In this document: piece by piece, positions 10,791 to 21,184 of the stretch
Layout: each line of letters starts with the position of its first letter
Position numbering within the stretch: position 1 is the stretch's first letter
DNA from: Leucosporidium creatinivorum
Lineage: Eukaryota > Basidiomycota > Microbotryomycetes > Leucosporidiales > Leucosporidiaceae
Reading direction: 5' to 3'
Length of the DNA: 64,000 nt
NCBI GenBank assembly: GCA_001600635.1
Contig: BCKL01000002.1
Location: 933,425 to 997,424, forward strand
The notes under the pieces: model-generated
Told to the model about the DNA's origin: nothing
What the model saw: only the letters and a program-made list of their open reading frames with translations
Databases searched by the model: none
Made by a program: the position numbers and the translations under genes

Positions 10791-13326
10791 ATGTCGTCGC
10801 CCAAGGATGAGCTACCGCCGCCTGTACCTCCTTCACCAGCATTCGCTTCTAGCTCGGCGTTTCTCCGCCCAGAAGCAGGCAGTGGTCGACCTGAACACTT
10901 CGCCGTCAGCCTCCCCTCGACCACTCCCATCATCTCGCCGCCTCCTTCCCCTGGCGGATCCCGCGCCGCTTCCCCTTTACCAGAGTTTTCCGACAAGTAT
11001 GGAGGTTATGGAGGTGGATCACCAGCGTATCGCAGCGACGAGTCCCCCCTGCTGGCGAGCAGCACTTCGACAGGCTCGCGGCATCGCAAACCCAAAACCT
11101 CGCCCATCGCCTTGCTCTTCATCCTAGTAGCAGGCATGTGCGCATTGGCAGGATTGATCGCACTACTAGCCCGCCTCGCCATCATCCCTTCCCCGCGCGC
11201 TCGCATCAACCACCATCTCGGCCCCTTCATCCCAGCCTCCGTCGCCGCTCTCATCGCTCCTACCGCCAATGGACCAGCACCACCTCACCCCATCCTGCCG
11301 CTCCTCACCAAAGCCAAGTCCGAATGGTCCTCCCTCCTCACCGGCCAATCGACCACCTTTGACCGCTTCTCCAAGACGTACAAGTCTCGCTACGGTCGTC
11401 TCCCTCCTCCCGGCTTCGACAAGTGGTTCGCCTTTGCTACCCAAGGTCGCAACCACACTCTCGTCGATGAGTACGACAGCATGATGGACGACCTCGCCCC
11501 CTACCGCTCCCTCACGCCCGCTGAGCTCCGTCGCCGCACCGCCGAGCTCGCTCAAGTCCCAGGGATCAGCATCGTCTCCATCAGGAATGGTGTCGCTCAG
11601 GTCCACTCCAAAAGTGGGAAATGGGCTCCCGCTCTGGCTTTCGAGCAGATGCTGGCGGCTTTCGTGCGCGATCTGCCCGACATGGACATTGCCATCAACG
11701 AGAAGCCCGAGGGAAGGGTTCTGCCTAGGCAGCAGAAGAGGGTGTGGATGTCGGACTACGGTCTTGAAGGTGGAGACGAGCTCGCTTCTAGTGAGTTGAG
11801 GTACTTGGGTGAAGCGAGGAGCGCTAGCTGATCCTTCCTCGCCTCGCAGACGCTTCGGATCCCTTCGCCAACCCTTCGCTCAAGGGCTTCACTGCCGATT
11901 GGAAGCGTGATGGATCGACCTGGGACACCTTCCGTCGCGCCTGCCCTACCGACGCTGGCTCCCGTCGCCTCGTCGAGTCGCTTCGTTCGGCGGAGGTCAT
12001 CGCCGGCCTGCAAGTGCAAGGCCGTTCGAGCGCCAAGCCCGACAGCGCCATCACTCGCCGCACCAAGGTCGGACTCGGACAGGCGTACCCTCCCACTCGC
12101 GAGCTCACCTTCCAGCGCGACATCGACGCCTCCTTCGACATCTGCGCCCGCCCTTCGATGCACACTCTCCACTCGACCTTCTTCTCCGACCAGCGCGCCA
12201 TCGAGCACCTCTACCCGGTCTTCTCCCCCTCCAAGCCCAAGGGATACTCCGACATCCTCATCCCTTCGAACCACTACTGGCAGCCCTCGTCCGAGACGAC
12301 TTACGAGTGGGAGCTCAAGAAGGGGCGCACCTCGTCGCCCACCGATATCGACTGGGACGCCAAGAACTCGACCATCTACTGGCGTGGCAAGGTCACGCGT
12401 GGAGCCGACACTCCCCCCGGCCACGGCTCCTCGTTCCAAAAGCAGCGTCTCGTCAAGAAGGCCAACACCATCACCGCGGGAGTGGAGCGCATCCTCGTCG
12501 GCTTCGACACCAAGACGGCCGGGCTCTACTCGGTCGCCGCGCCCATGTCCGAGGTCAGCAAGCTCACCACCGACATTGCCATGGCCTGCGATCCCAACCT
12601 CGGCGAGTGCTCCTACCTCCGCTCCCTCGGCTATCGCGTCGAGCCGCCTGCACCCCTCAACGAGGCGTGGAAGCACAAGTATGTCCTCGACCTTGATGAG
12701 ATTGGGTTCTCGCCCCGCTTCTTTGCCCTCATGGAGAGCAAGAGCGCCGTCATCAAGAGTTCGGTGCAGCTCGAGTTTTGGAAGGGATGGATCAAGCCTT
12801 GGTGCGTTGGGTCGCTCTCTTGACGTCTCCGCTTTGCTGACCTGTATTGACCATCTCACAGGAAGCACTACATCCCCCTCTCCTCGGCCTACTCGGAGCT
12901 GCACAACCTCCAGACCTTCTTCAGCGGCATCCCCACCACCTTCACCAACAACGCCTCGGCCCCTCCCACCCAGCTCACCAAGCCGTACCCTCTTCCCGAG
13001 CTTCCTCTCAACGATGATGGCACGCCCTTTGATGGAGATGTCGCGTTGAGGGAGATTGCCGAGGCGGGCACAGAGTGGAGGAACAACCATGTTCGCAAGG
13101 CTGATATGGAGGTGGGTTGTCGCTCCTCGGGGTGTGATCGACTAGAGCTGTACTGACTCGCTTTGCTCTTCCCTATTCGCAGTGCTACGTCTACCGGTAA
13201 GCTTGATCTTGACTCGGCGCCTGCTCGGCGCTCCCCTTCGAGTCCTCGACTGACCTGGCTCTCTCCCACAGACTGATGATCGAATGGGCAGCACTTGTCA
13301 CAGCTCCGTTGGAGACAGCAGTTTGA
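10791..13326 (+). CDS. CAP10/GT90 glycosyltransferase, complete
   Basis: Type II membrane glycosyltransferase of the GT90 (CAP10-like) family. Predicted exons are 10791-11790, 11850-12801, 12862-13111, 13183-13196 and 13272-13326, about 755 residues. A Pro/Ser-rich cytosolic N-terminus of about 105 residues precedes one membrane span (SPIALLFILVAGMCALAGLI), so the catalytic part should lie in the Golgi lumen. Family features are FDKWFAFATQGRNHTLVDEY before the domain, RLVESLRSAEVIAGL, DIDASFDICARPS, the HKYVLDLDEIGFSPRFFALM core with KSAVIKSSVQLEFW, and WIKPWKHYIPLSSAYSEL. The 14-nt exon at 13183-13196 supplies CYVYR, the match to the tail of the first CAP10 gene. Likely role is transfer of xylose or a related sugar to capsule or glycan; the substrate is unknown. 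Confidence 0.9.
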
Positions 13327-13601
13327 ACGTAGTAGCAGCAGCAGCAGTAGAGCACTCATCTTATTTATCCTGGATCTTCGTCGGCGCCGAGCAGTTGGCG
13401 AGCTTTCTCCCCTCTTGCGCCTTACTCCAAGATGCTGTACCTCGACAGCTCCGTATCATTCCTGCACGTAAATCATTTCCTCCCAACTCGGCCCGTGCCC
13501 TTGTCCGCGGACGTCAAAAGGACGACTTCGCAGACTTCCCTCTCTCCCTCTTGCCACTCGCTGGTCCTGCTTCTCGCTTCCTGCTCTCTATTTCCGCCGC
13601 C

Positions 13602-14074
13602 ATGAGCTTCTCCCAAAGAGCAGCAGTCACTGTGAGCGACTCTCGGACCTCGACCTCTCCTATGTAGCTCGCTGACCTTGCTTCGGCCTCATGTAGCTGA
13701 ACGACCAAGAGCGAGCTCTCAGGAAACAAGCTCGACACGCTCGCAAAGTTGCTCAACAAGCCATCGAAGCTCAATTCCCAGTACGTTCGCCCTCCCCATG
13801 GGTCGCGATCCCTGCTCGGCGCCGAGCTCATCTTCCCCCGCCGCAGAACTCCCACCCCTACTCCCTCTCCAAGCACCCCTCCGGCGGTACCCAGTGGAGA
13901 CTATTCACTCCCCAGCACATGCGAGAGATCGCCGCCCTAGACTTGGGCATCGTAGCCGGCGCCGTCGGGGTGGATGCTTGGAGAAGGGCTTCGGAGGAAA
14001 TTGATGGGAGGCATGGAAGCTTGCCCCCGCCGGCTAGTATGTCGGGGAGGACTTATGCGAGGTACTTTAGATAG
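13602..14074 (+). CDS. Small hypothetical protein, 113 residues
   Basis: Three exons (13602-13631, 13697-13780, 13847-14074) join in phase to 113 residues. The product starts MSFSQRAAVTLNDQERALRK, has a basic helical stretch (KQARHARKVAQQAIEAQFP), then NSHPYSLSKHPSGGTQWRLF and a LDLGIVAGAVGVDAW segment, ending SGRTYARYFR. The amphipathic basic N-terminus could suit a mitochondrial or ribosome-bound protein, but I do not recognise a family. Support comes from clean GTGAGC and GTACGT donors, matching acceptors and a good ATG context (CCGCCATG). The first intron carries CTGACC and the second the palindrome CTCGGCGCCGAG. Confidence 0.6.
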
Positions 14075-14363
14075 TTTTGGGTAGTGTGGTGTGTGATTGA
14101 AGCTGTTTTTCGAGGCTCACAAGCGACCGGCGAAATGCTCGGCGAAGGATTTCGAAGGGCGAAACGCAGCTTGAAATAGACGCGGCTGCCCCGACTCCCT
14201 CGGCTGGGTCACACGTAATCATTTGCATGTCCTCCTCTCCGTCTCGCTTACTCGGACCCCGTCAAGAAGCTCCGAGGTCTCCGTTGAGGACGAGCAACGA
14301 AGGACATGGAGGCTTTGCCTCTCTCCCTCTCGCTTCTCCCGCCTCTCAAAACCTACCACTTGT

Positions 14364-14922
14364 ATGGCCAACATTCCTATTCAGGTCGGCTGCAGCGCTG
14401 CACGATTGGCGAACAAAAAGTTCACCGAGAAGTACGGGCACGGGATCATTTCTCGGCAGAGTGCTCAGGCTGTAGCTGTGAGTCGGAGGAGATGCAAAGA
14501 GGGAGCAGAGTCTCACGCAATCTGATACGCAGAGCCAAGGAGAGGAAACACTGAATGCTGGCAAGCGGCGGCTGCACAAGGTACTTCGGCCGAAGAGCTC
14601 GTCGACGGTGAATTTCTCTCTGCGCTCCCTTTGCTCTTTGACCTGACTATCTAACTCTCAGAAATCCCACCCTCATCATCCACACTCCAAATCGAGCACC
14701 CCACATCACTCCCACCACGCTCACTCCCTCGCCAAATCGTCCTCGTCAAGCTCGGCGACCTCCAACCGGCATCACCTCAGCCAAGCCGAGCTCACTGCCT
14801 ATGGCTATGTACCAGAAGTGCTCGACCCATTTCTAGAGCGATATGGCGATACTGCACTCCCTCCATGTCCGAGCATGTCCGGTCGGCGACGGAGAATGTA
14901 CAATCTCGGCGAAGGGCTGTGA
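14364..14922 (+). CDS. Small hypothetical protein, His/Ser-rich
   Basis: Predicted three-exon gene. Exon 1 reads MANIPIQVGCSAARLANKKF and ends at GCTGTAGCT before GTGAGT (about 14480). Exon 2 starts after ACGCAG near 14532, and exon 3 after CTCTCAG near 14661. The product has a His/Ser-rich low-complexity middle (KSHPHHPHSKSSTPHHSHH) and a more ordered end (QAELTAYGYVPEVLDPFLER) closing RRRRMYNLGEGL. No known family. The frame is open upstream to 14223, so the start may be earlier. Moderate confidence rests on the spliced frame and composition only. Confidence 0.42.
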
Positions 14923-15157
14923 GAACTTGTAGGGTGTAGCGGGTTAGCAGTAACGCACGTGGAAGGCTGTTGAGAGTCTCGGGACGATACTTGATAATGT
15001 ACAGCTCATCTGAACAGTCAGTGAAATTGATCATGGGAGGAGAGGAGTGACCTGGAACCCCCCGGCAAAGTCCACGGTGACGGACTCGGCGGCGAGAAAG
15101 AGTCGGGTGCGAAGTGAGGGTTGGCTCCGCCCCTCTCGACGACTTCAGCAACCCAGC

Positions 15158-15710
15158 ATGTCCTCTTACGCCCAGCAATCGAGCAGCTCCAACCGCCCCA
15201 CCAAGAACATCACGGTCTTTAGGACCGGAGGCGACACCCTCGAGGCTGCCGCCGACCTCTTCGACGATATCGTCACGCCTCAAACGCAAAGGGACTTGAA
15301 CAGGACGATTGCGCAGGGCAAGTACGAGTACCAGCTGTTTGTGAGTGCGGACTTGGGTCAAGCGAACGAGTGGGAGAGCTGACCAGAATCGCCGAGCAGG
15401 CTCAAGGATGGGATCGAATTGAGAAGCGTCTCGACATTGGACAGCAGAAGAAGTCTGTAAGTGCGAGAACATCGTTATGCCTTTCCAAGCTGACTGATTC
15501 TCCCTTCTCCGAACGCCGAACTCGCTTCGCCGCCACCAGCGCGCTTCCCACATCAACAATCCTCATCACCTCAGCATCGTCACTCTTCAACACCCCTGCG
15601 GATACCACCCTGATGTCCGCCGTGTCCATTTCGCTGAGCAGGGTGACGACGCTTCCCTGCCACCTGCGCCGAGGTTGCCGTTGAGGATGGTCCGAGTGTA
15701 CCAGCTTTGA
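15158..15710 (+). CDS. Small hypothetical protein, 136 residues
   Basis: Three exons of 183, 57 and 171 nt (15158-15340, 15400-15456, 15540-15710), all in phase 0, splice to 136 residues. It begins MSSYAQQSSSSNRPTKNITV and continues with an acidic helical region (GDTLEAAADLFDDIVTPQ), then AQGWDRIEKRLDIGQQKKS, and a His/Pro-containing tail (RASHINNPHHLSIVTLQHP). All three exons are multiples of three and have canonical GTGAGT/GTAAGT donors, which supports a real gene. I do not recognise the family and see no signal peptide or membrane span. Confidence 0.55.
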
Positions 15711-15907
15711 TGGGTCGGGTGGGGACTCGAGGGAGCAAGACATGTAACGCGAGACTGCTTCTGAGGCGCCTGAGTCGGTCGGAGAGCAGCGGTGTGGGAG
15801 CGACGATGAACCTCGGTGAAGGGACCGAAGGGATTTAAGAACTGGCCGAGATGCTTGCCAGCACGAGCGATAAAAAGTACAGCAACACCTAGAGATCCTG
15901 GTCGACC

Positions 15908-16418
15908 TCACTTGAGCGCCTCGATGGCCTCGTCGATCTGCGACAGGCAAACGGTCAGCTCAACTGTTCGGCGCTCCCTCCGAATCTCGACTCACCAAGC
16001 CCATGGACTGCTTGAGCTTCTCAAACTGCTCGACGCTGAGACTGATTCCCTTTTTGCCAGGTAGGTCCTTGCCGTCCTTCTGGTAATACTCTCTCACATC
16101 CACCAGAATCGCCCCCTTGAATTGCCTGACCGTGAGCCTGCGGTTGTTGCTGAGGCGCAAGAAGTGGTCGCCCTCGTCGTTCTTCTCCATCTTGTCCTCT
16201 GAGTCTGACTCGGATTCGACATCCTCCTGCTCGGGTGTAGCCTCCTTCTTGACCTTCTTCGCCGATTTCTGAGAGCGGAGAGACGCGTGAGCCAGGCGCG
16301 ACGGAGTGAGAGCAATGTAACACACCTTGACTGTGGGCTTCTTGTCTGTAGCAGAGTCGTCCGAGTCGTTCACGTACTCCTGACTGAGGGCTTTGCTTTT
16401 GCGCTTGTTGTCGACCAT
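15908..16418 (-). CDS. SUB1: SUB1/PC4 transcriptional coactivator
   Basis: Nuclear single-stranded-DNA-binding coactivator of RNA polymerase II (human PC4, yeast Sub1). The minus-strand frame begins MVDNKRKSKALSQEYVNDSD, an acidic/basic N-terminus with DDSATDKKPTVK, then after one intron KSAKKVKKEA. The PC4 domain is clear: EGDHFLRLSNNRRLTVRQFK, then GAILVDVREYYQKDGKDLPG and KKGISLSVEQFEKLKQSM. A short last exon after 15941 supplies IDEAIEALK and the stop at 15908-15910. About 120 residues, normal for the family. It is divergent from the F-box gene that follows. Confidence 0.93.
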
Positions 16419-16842
16419 GATGAACGAGAGCGAACGGTGATGCGAGAGAAGGGGGCGAGCGAGGGGTGGCGAAGGGGTTTGGGCTGCAGTGAGCGCTGGG
16501 CGATGACAGCAGCTGTTAAGAGCGTGTTGATGCTGTACGAGACGAGAACGAGAGGCTGACGAGTTGTAAGAGGAGCGAAAGAGGCGAAGCGAAGCGCGAA
16601 CACCTCTTGTCCTTCAACCACTCGCTCACTTTTCGTCGGCCGCTTCGCATCTCGACAGAGGCCCTACAGAACTCTTCGCTGCTGCTGCTGATACAGCTAG
16701 GACTCGCTCGCTCTCGTCTGGAAGCTGCTCGACGCGCGCTTGAAGCTCTCGACAAGTGAGCTCGCTCTGTTGAGCTTGCTGCGCCACTCTCAGGACGGGC
16801 TGATACTCCCATCCAACAGCTCGCATGCTCAGCATCCCCACC
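16419..16842. promoter_or_regulatory. Divergent promoter, SUB1 / F-box gene
   Basis: Spacer of 424 bp between two start codons facing outward. Both promoters should be here. The right half has CTCGCT-type pyrimidine repeats before a CCACCATG start context. Nothing else recognisable. Confidence 0.45.
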
Positions 16843-18093
16843 ATGTCCTCGCTCTCTCCCTCTTCCAGCCCTCAGCTCCCGACCGAGCTGCTCGTAGACA
16901 TCATCTCGCTCTCCCTCCCTCTCCGCATCGACAAGGATGAAAGCTGGACGGAGCACGCCGCGCTGCTCTGCACGTACTCGCTCGTCAGCCGCATCTGGAG
17001 GAAGATCGCCCAGGGCATGCTGTTCGACCAGATTGTTGTCGGCTCGGCGAGGGCGGCTAATCAGCTCTGCAAGACTTTGACGGGGCAGTACAGCGATAGG
17101 AGGGATCTCGCGCCGTTGTGCAAGAACTTGCGCTTCTGCAGGCCCTCGTACGGCTACATCAGCGCCCGAGATCTGCGCTTCAAGGAGCTGCTGAACTTGA
17201 TGGCGGAGGTACAAGAGCTCGAGCTGAGGTCGGTCCAAGATGTAGTGCCGTGGGATTGGATGAGGTGTACGAGTGAGTCATCTAATCTGTAACCACCCTT
17301 GCGAGACTCTAACCTTTGCCCGTCATTCATCGCAGAGCTTCGTCAGCTTCGCCTGCAGGGCTGCTCCGTCGTTCAAAGCATGGGCGAAGGGCCACCTCGT
17401 GTCACGTCCAACATCACATATTTGATACTTTCGGACCCCAACATCTTCGCCGGAGCCTTCCGACCCAAAGCGTACCCAAAACTCACTTTCCTCTCCCTCG
17501 GCGCTTGGGACCTCGGTGACGGCAACGAGCTCGAGGTCACCCAGCGTGCCGATGTCGTCCAAGCGCTAGTCAAGAACTTTGCACCTCAGCTCGAAGCCTT
17601 CCGCGTGGACGAGCTCTCAATGCCCCTGATGCGCGACTGGAAGCCGAAATGGATGTCGCTGAGGGCGTATGGCGCTCGGTTGTGGTTGCCCTACTTCGAC
17701 CCTGAGATGGGCACCCCCCCTCTGAACCTCCCCGAGAAAGTAACTCTCCATCACCTTCACTTTGAGGACCTCATGCGCCCTTCCAACTACCCTTTGAGCT
17801 CCTGGCACACCCACGCCACCCTCGTCGTCGAGCTCCTCGAGGCCGACCCCATCGCTCCGTCGTTGAGCGTCATCAAGACGATTCGCCTTCCTGGACGCCC
17901 CGACTTTACTGAAGAGCATGAGAGCGAGGTGCGCGACCTCGTAGCTCGGTTGACCAAGCTCGGCGAGGAGAAGGACGTCAAGATCTCGTGGAGTGAGGAT
18001 GCTTTGGAGGAGAAGACAGACGAGGACTGCGCGGAGTGGACCAAGGATGATACGTTCTTGCGCTTCATGAAGTCGCTTAATGGTCAGAGCTGA
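16843..18093 (+). CDS. F-box protein
   Basis: Two exons (16843-17272, 17336-18093) give about 395 residues. The N-terminal F-box is visible as SPQLPTELLVDIISLSLPL followed by the conserved LCTYSLVSRIWRKIAQGMLF, which should bind Skp1 in an SCF ubiquitin ligase. The rest has Leu-rich segments such as LRQLRLQGCSVVQSM and YPKLTFLSLGAWDLG, suggesting degenerate leucine-rich repeats for substrate binding; the substrate is unknown. The ATG at 16843 sits in CCACCATGTCC, a better context than the in-frame ATG at 16825. A 59 nt intron (18129-18187) lies in the 3' UTR, 35 nt past the stop. Confidence 0.82.
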
Positions 18094-18870
18094 GATGGCG
18101 CTTCCTGAATGAGATTTCGTCGGTCGAGGTGAGTCGCCGAGCTGATCCGTTTCGCGGAGCCGTCGCTGACCACCCCTTCGAAAACAGCCGAGGTTTACAC
18201 TACTTCGACTTAAGTAGTCGCCTGCATCGGAATACTACGTTTCTTTACTCGCTCGCATTCGAGGCTGCTCGGCGAAGACGGAGAGCGAAGGCTGGCTTCG
18301 ACGAAAACGCTCGGAGCTTACTGGGAGAACCGGAATTACTCAGGTGGACGTTTTGGAGCTGCCTCGGTGGCTCGAGAGATGCTTCCTTGTCGAGGATGAC
18401 ATTTTCGGTCGGCTGGGGGCCTGCGAAGAACGCCGAGCTTTCGCACTCGGACCCGGGTGCCATTGATGAGCAGCTTTCGGTGCTGAACGGGATGATGTTA
18501 TCAGTGCAGTATTTTCAAGCTTCATGGCGACCGAAGACCTACATAGGACTCGGCGAGCGACGTTCAAGGCTTGTTCCGCCGCATTCCGTCGACTTTGCGT
18601 CGTCGAGACCGCGCTGAGCAAGCTCCTCCTCTCTCTCTCTTCACCTCTCTCTCGCCACTTTCTCCAGCACACCTCTTTCGTCGTTTTCACACCTCGGCGC
18701 TTCATCCACCCGCTCCTACACCGCTACAGGACCACCTTTAGCGCTTCCAGGACTTCTCTCTCGACCGTTCCTCTTCGCTCGCCCCTTCTCTCGGGACTTT
18801 CCCTCCACTTCTCTCCTCCTCCTCCAACCTACCACTAAAAGGACACCTCGTCCCGCTCATCTCAGCCAAC
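18094..18870. other. Spacer with F-box 3' UTR intron and DnaJ promoter
   Basis: The first 94 bp hold the F-box 3' UTR intron (donor GTGAGT at 18129, branch CGCTGACC, AAACAG ending at 18187). The remaining 0.68 kb includes the promoter of the DnaJ gene. The last 250 bp are strongly CT-rich on the plus strand (TCTCTCTC, CTTCTCTCCTCC), a common 5' leader feature of highly expressed fungal genes. I found no clean heat-shock element (alternating GAA/TTC at 2-nt spacing). Confidence 0.5.
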
Positions 18871-20638
18871 ATGCCTGACACAAAGTACTACGACCTCCTC
18901 GGCGTCGCCCCTACTTGCTCTGAAGCGGAGCTTAAGAAAGCCTACCGCAAGAAGGTGAGCGGCTACAGAATGGCTGGAGGGCTGTGTGGAGATGGTACAG
19001 AACGGAGGACGCGTTTGCCGCTCCTGCAGCAGCTCATGAGGAAAGCGAGGCGCAAGGAAGCGCGCGCGCCGCAAAGCACGAAGCCCGAGATCGGCATGTG
19101 TGCTGGAGGGGCGGCGTGTGGGTTGATAGCCGTCTCGAGGGATGTAGAGCGCTACTCGAACCCTATGGAGCTGCTGTACCGATATCAGGCCGCTACAACA
19201 AAGCCGAGGCCCCTTGCTAACCCCATTGTCTTGCTCTCCTCCTCTAGGCGCTCCTCCTTCACCCCGACAAGAACCCCAACGCCGGTAAGGACCCTCTTGC
19301 CATTCTCTGTAGTCCTCGCGCTGACTCACACCTTGACGTTTGCAGGTGACGAGTTTAAGGACGTCTCGCACGCCTACGAGGTCCTCTCCGAGTGCGTAGC
19401 CTTCTCCGACACCTCAGCGGGAGTCTAGAGCTAACGATGTGCACCCCTGCAGTCCTGAGAAGAGAAGTGCCTATGATCGCTTTGGGGAGGAAGGTTTACA
19501 GGGCGGCGCTGGTGGCATGGGAGGCATGGACCCCCAAGATCTCTTCTCCCAGCTGTTCGGCGGCGGCGGCGGATTCTTCGGCGGAGGAGGAGGAGGCCGC
19601 GGAGGACGTCCGCAAGGACCCAGGAAGGGCAAAGACCTCGTACACCGCATCAAGGTCTCGCTCGAGGATCTGTACAAGGGCAAGACCACCAAGCTCGCCC
19701 TCCAGAAGCACGTCCTTTGCTCCAAGTGCAAGGGCAAGGGAGGCAAGGAGGGAGCCGTCAAGAGCTGCGCGGGATGCCACGGCCAGGGAGTCAAGATCGT
19801 CCTTCGTCAACTCGGCCCTATGGTCCAGCAGGTCCAACAGACCTGCTCGGACTGCAACGGCGAGGGCGAGATCATCAACGCCAAGGATCGCTGCAAGGGC
19901 TGCCTCGGCAAGAAGATCGTCAACGAGCGCAAGGTGCTCGAGGTCTTTATCGACCGAGGCATGAAGGAGGGACAGACCATCTCGTTCTCGGGCGAGGCCG
20001 ACCAGTCCCCAGGCATCGAGCCCGGAGACGTTGTGATCGTCGTCGAGGAGAAGCCCCACGACACCTTCAAGAGGAAGGGAGACGACCTCTACGCCGAGGT
20101 CGAGATCGACCTCCTCACCGCCCTCGCTGGAGGATCCTTCACCCTCCCTCACCTCGACGAGCGCGCCATCCTCGTCAAGATTGCCCCCGGAGAGGTCATC
20201 AAGCCTGGTACTCTCTTCGCTTCTCTTTCGCTCTTCCTTCGCTGACTCGCCTTTTTGCACCCTCACAGGATCCATCAAGGTCATCCCCGGCCAAGGAATG
20301 CCCTCCTACCGCCACCACGAGATGGGCGACCTGATCGTTCACCTCAACGTCAAGTTCCCCGACTCGCTCTCCCCCGACGCTCTCGGTCCCCTCGAGTCTA
20401 TCCTCCCTCCTCGGCCCGAGCAGCCTACCTACCCCGAAAACATCCACATCGATGAGCACGTCGAGATGGTGGACGCCGCCGACCGCAAGTCGAGGAGCCA
20501 GATGGACCCCGATGCCATGGACGAGGATGACGAGCAAGGCGGCGGACCTCAAGTGCAGTGCGCTAAGTACGTCGCCAATCCATTCGAATCGATGCAGGGG
20601 ATCGCGCTGACCTTCCTTTCCGCGTTTACAGCCAGTAA
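18871..20638 (+). CDS. YDJ1: YDJ1-type class I DnaJ (Hsp40) with CaaX-like end
   Basis: Class A J-protein that stimulates Hsp70 ATPase and holds unfolded clients. Predicted exons are 18871-18954, 19248-19284, 19346-19391, 19453-20207, 20269-20566 and 20632-20638. Domain order is J domain (YYDLLGVAPTCSEAELKKAY, HPD in LLLHPDKNPNAGDEF), Gly-rich linker with GGGGGFFGGGGGGRGG, a four-repeat zinc finger (CSKCKGKG, CAGCHGQG, CSDCNGEG, CKGCLGKK) and the client-binding C-terminal domains. The end reads VQCANQ, a CaaX-like box at the place where yeast Ydj1 is farnesylated (CASQ). The last two codons come from a 7-nt final exon. Intron 1 is 293 nt, far above the local norm. Family identity is firm. Confidence 0.94.
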
Positions 20639-21184
20639 TCTCGGTCGCCGAACGTCTCGTCGCCTCCTGCACGTCATTACACCCCCGCTGTTCGCCTACA
20701 CTCCACCATACGTTCCAGCTAGCTCCCCTTGTTTTTTTTTCGGGCCATAGAAACTAGTCTCAACATCACCGAGGCGCCGCGAGACACCCTCGCCGAGCAC
20801 AAGAATCGCGAAGTCAAGTCTCGCCGCTCTCGTAGTCTTCGAGAAAGGCGACAGGAAACTCGAAAACTCTTTCTGAGCCAGCTACACACAGCTACGCCCC
20901 CCTACCAAGCCTTCAGCTTATCCTCCTTGCGGACAAAGTCAAAGTCGATTGGAAAGCCCGACATGTGCCGCGCCTGCATCCTCTCGCCTAGATATGACAC
21001 CTTCCTACGTTTCAGCCACGCCCATTGGATTACTGAGACTGGAACATCCGCCAAGCGCGCCGTGAGAGCGAGAGGGAGGGAGCTGGGAGAGTTGCTCGGC
21101 GAAGGATCCGCTGTTCTACGTTTCGCTGTACTGTATTCGGTCATTGTCACCTAATATCGTAATAGTGTGTCTGTTCCCGGCTCA
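20639..21184. other. Intergenic, convergent 3' ends
   Basis: Spacer of 546 bp between the DnaJ and beta-adaptin stops. A T10-type run occurs near 20734-20744. If the last DnaJ intron is retained, the DnaJ frame runs on to 20750. No other supported gene. Confidence 0.5.

Noticed and set aside
11756-13090. 444-codon minus-strand open frame
   Set aside because: Antisense to the CAP10 gene, low-complexity Gly/Arg/Val composition and no splice or family support.
10791-18093. A biosynthetic or capsule gene cluster around the second CAP10 gene
   Set aside because: The neighbours (MYND protein, small unknowns, SUB1, F-box) share no pathway and lie on both strands.
18094-18870. Heat-shock element upstream of the DnaJ gene
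   Set aside because: GAA and TTC triplets occur, but not in alternating 5-bp units, so no element is claimed.
19496-20284. 262-codon Leu/Asp-rich minus-strand frame
   Set aside because: Antisense to the DnaJ zinc-finger and client-binding exons; composition is that of a reversed GC-rich gene.
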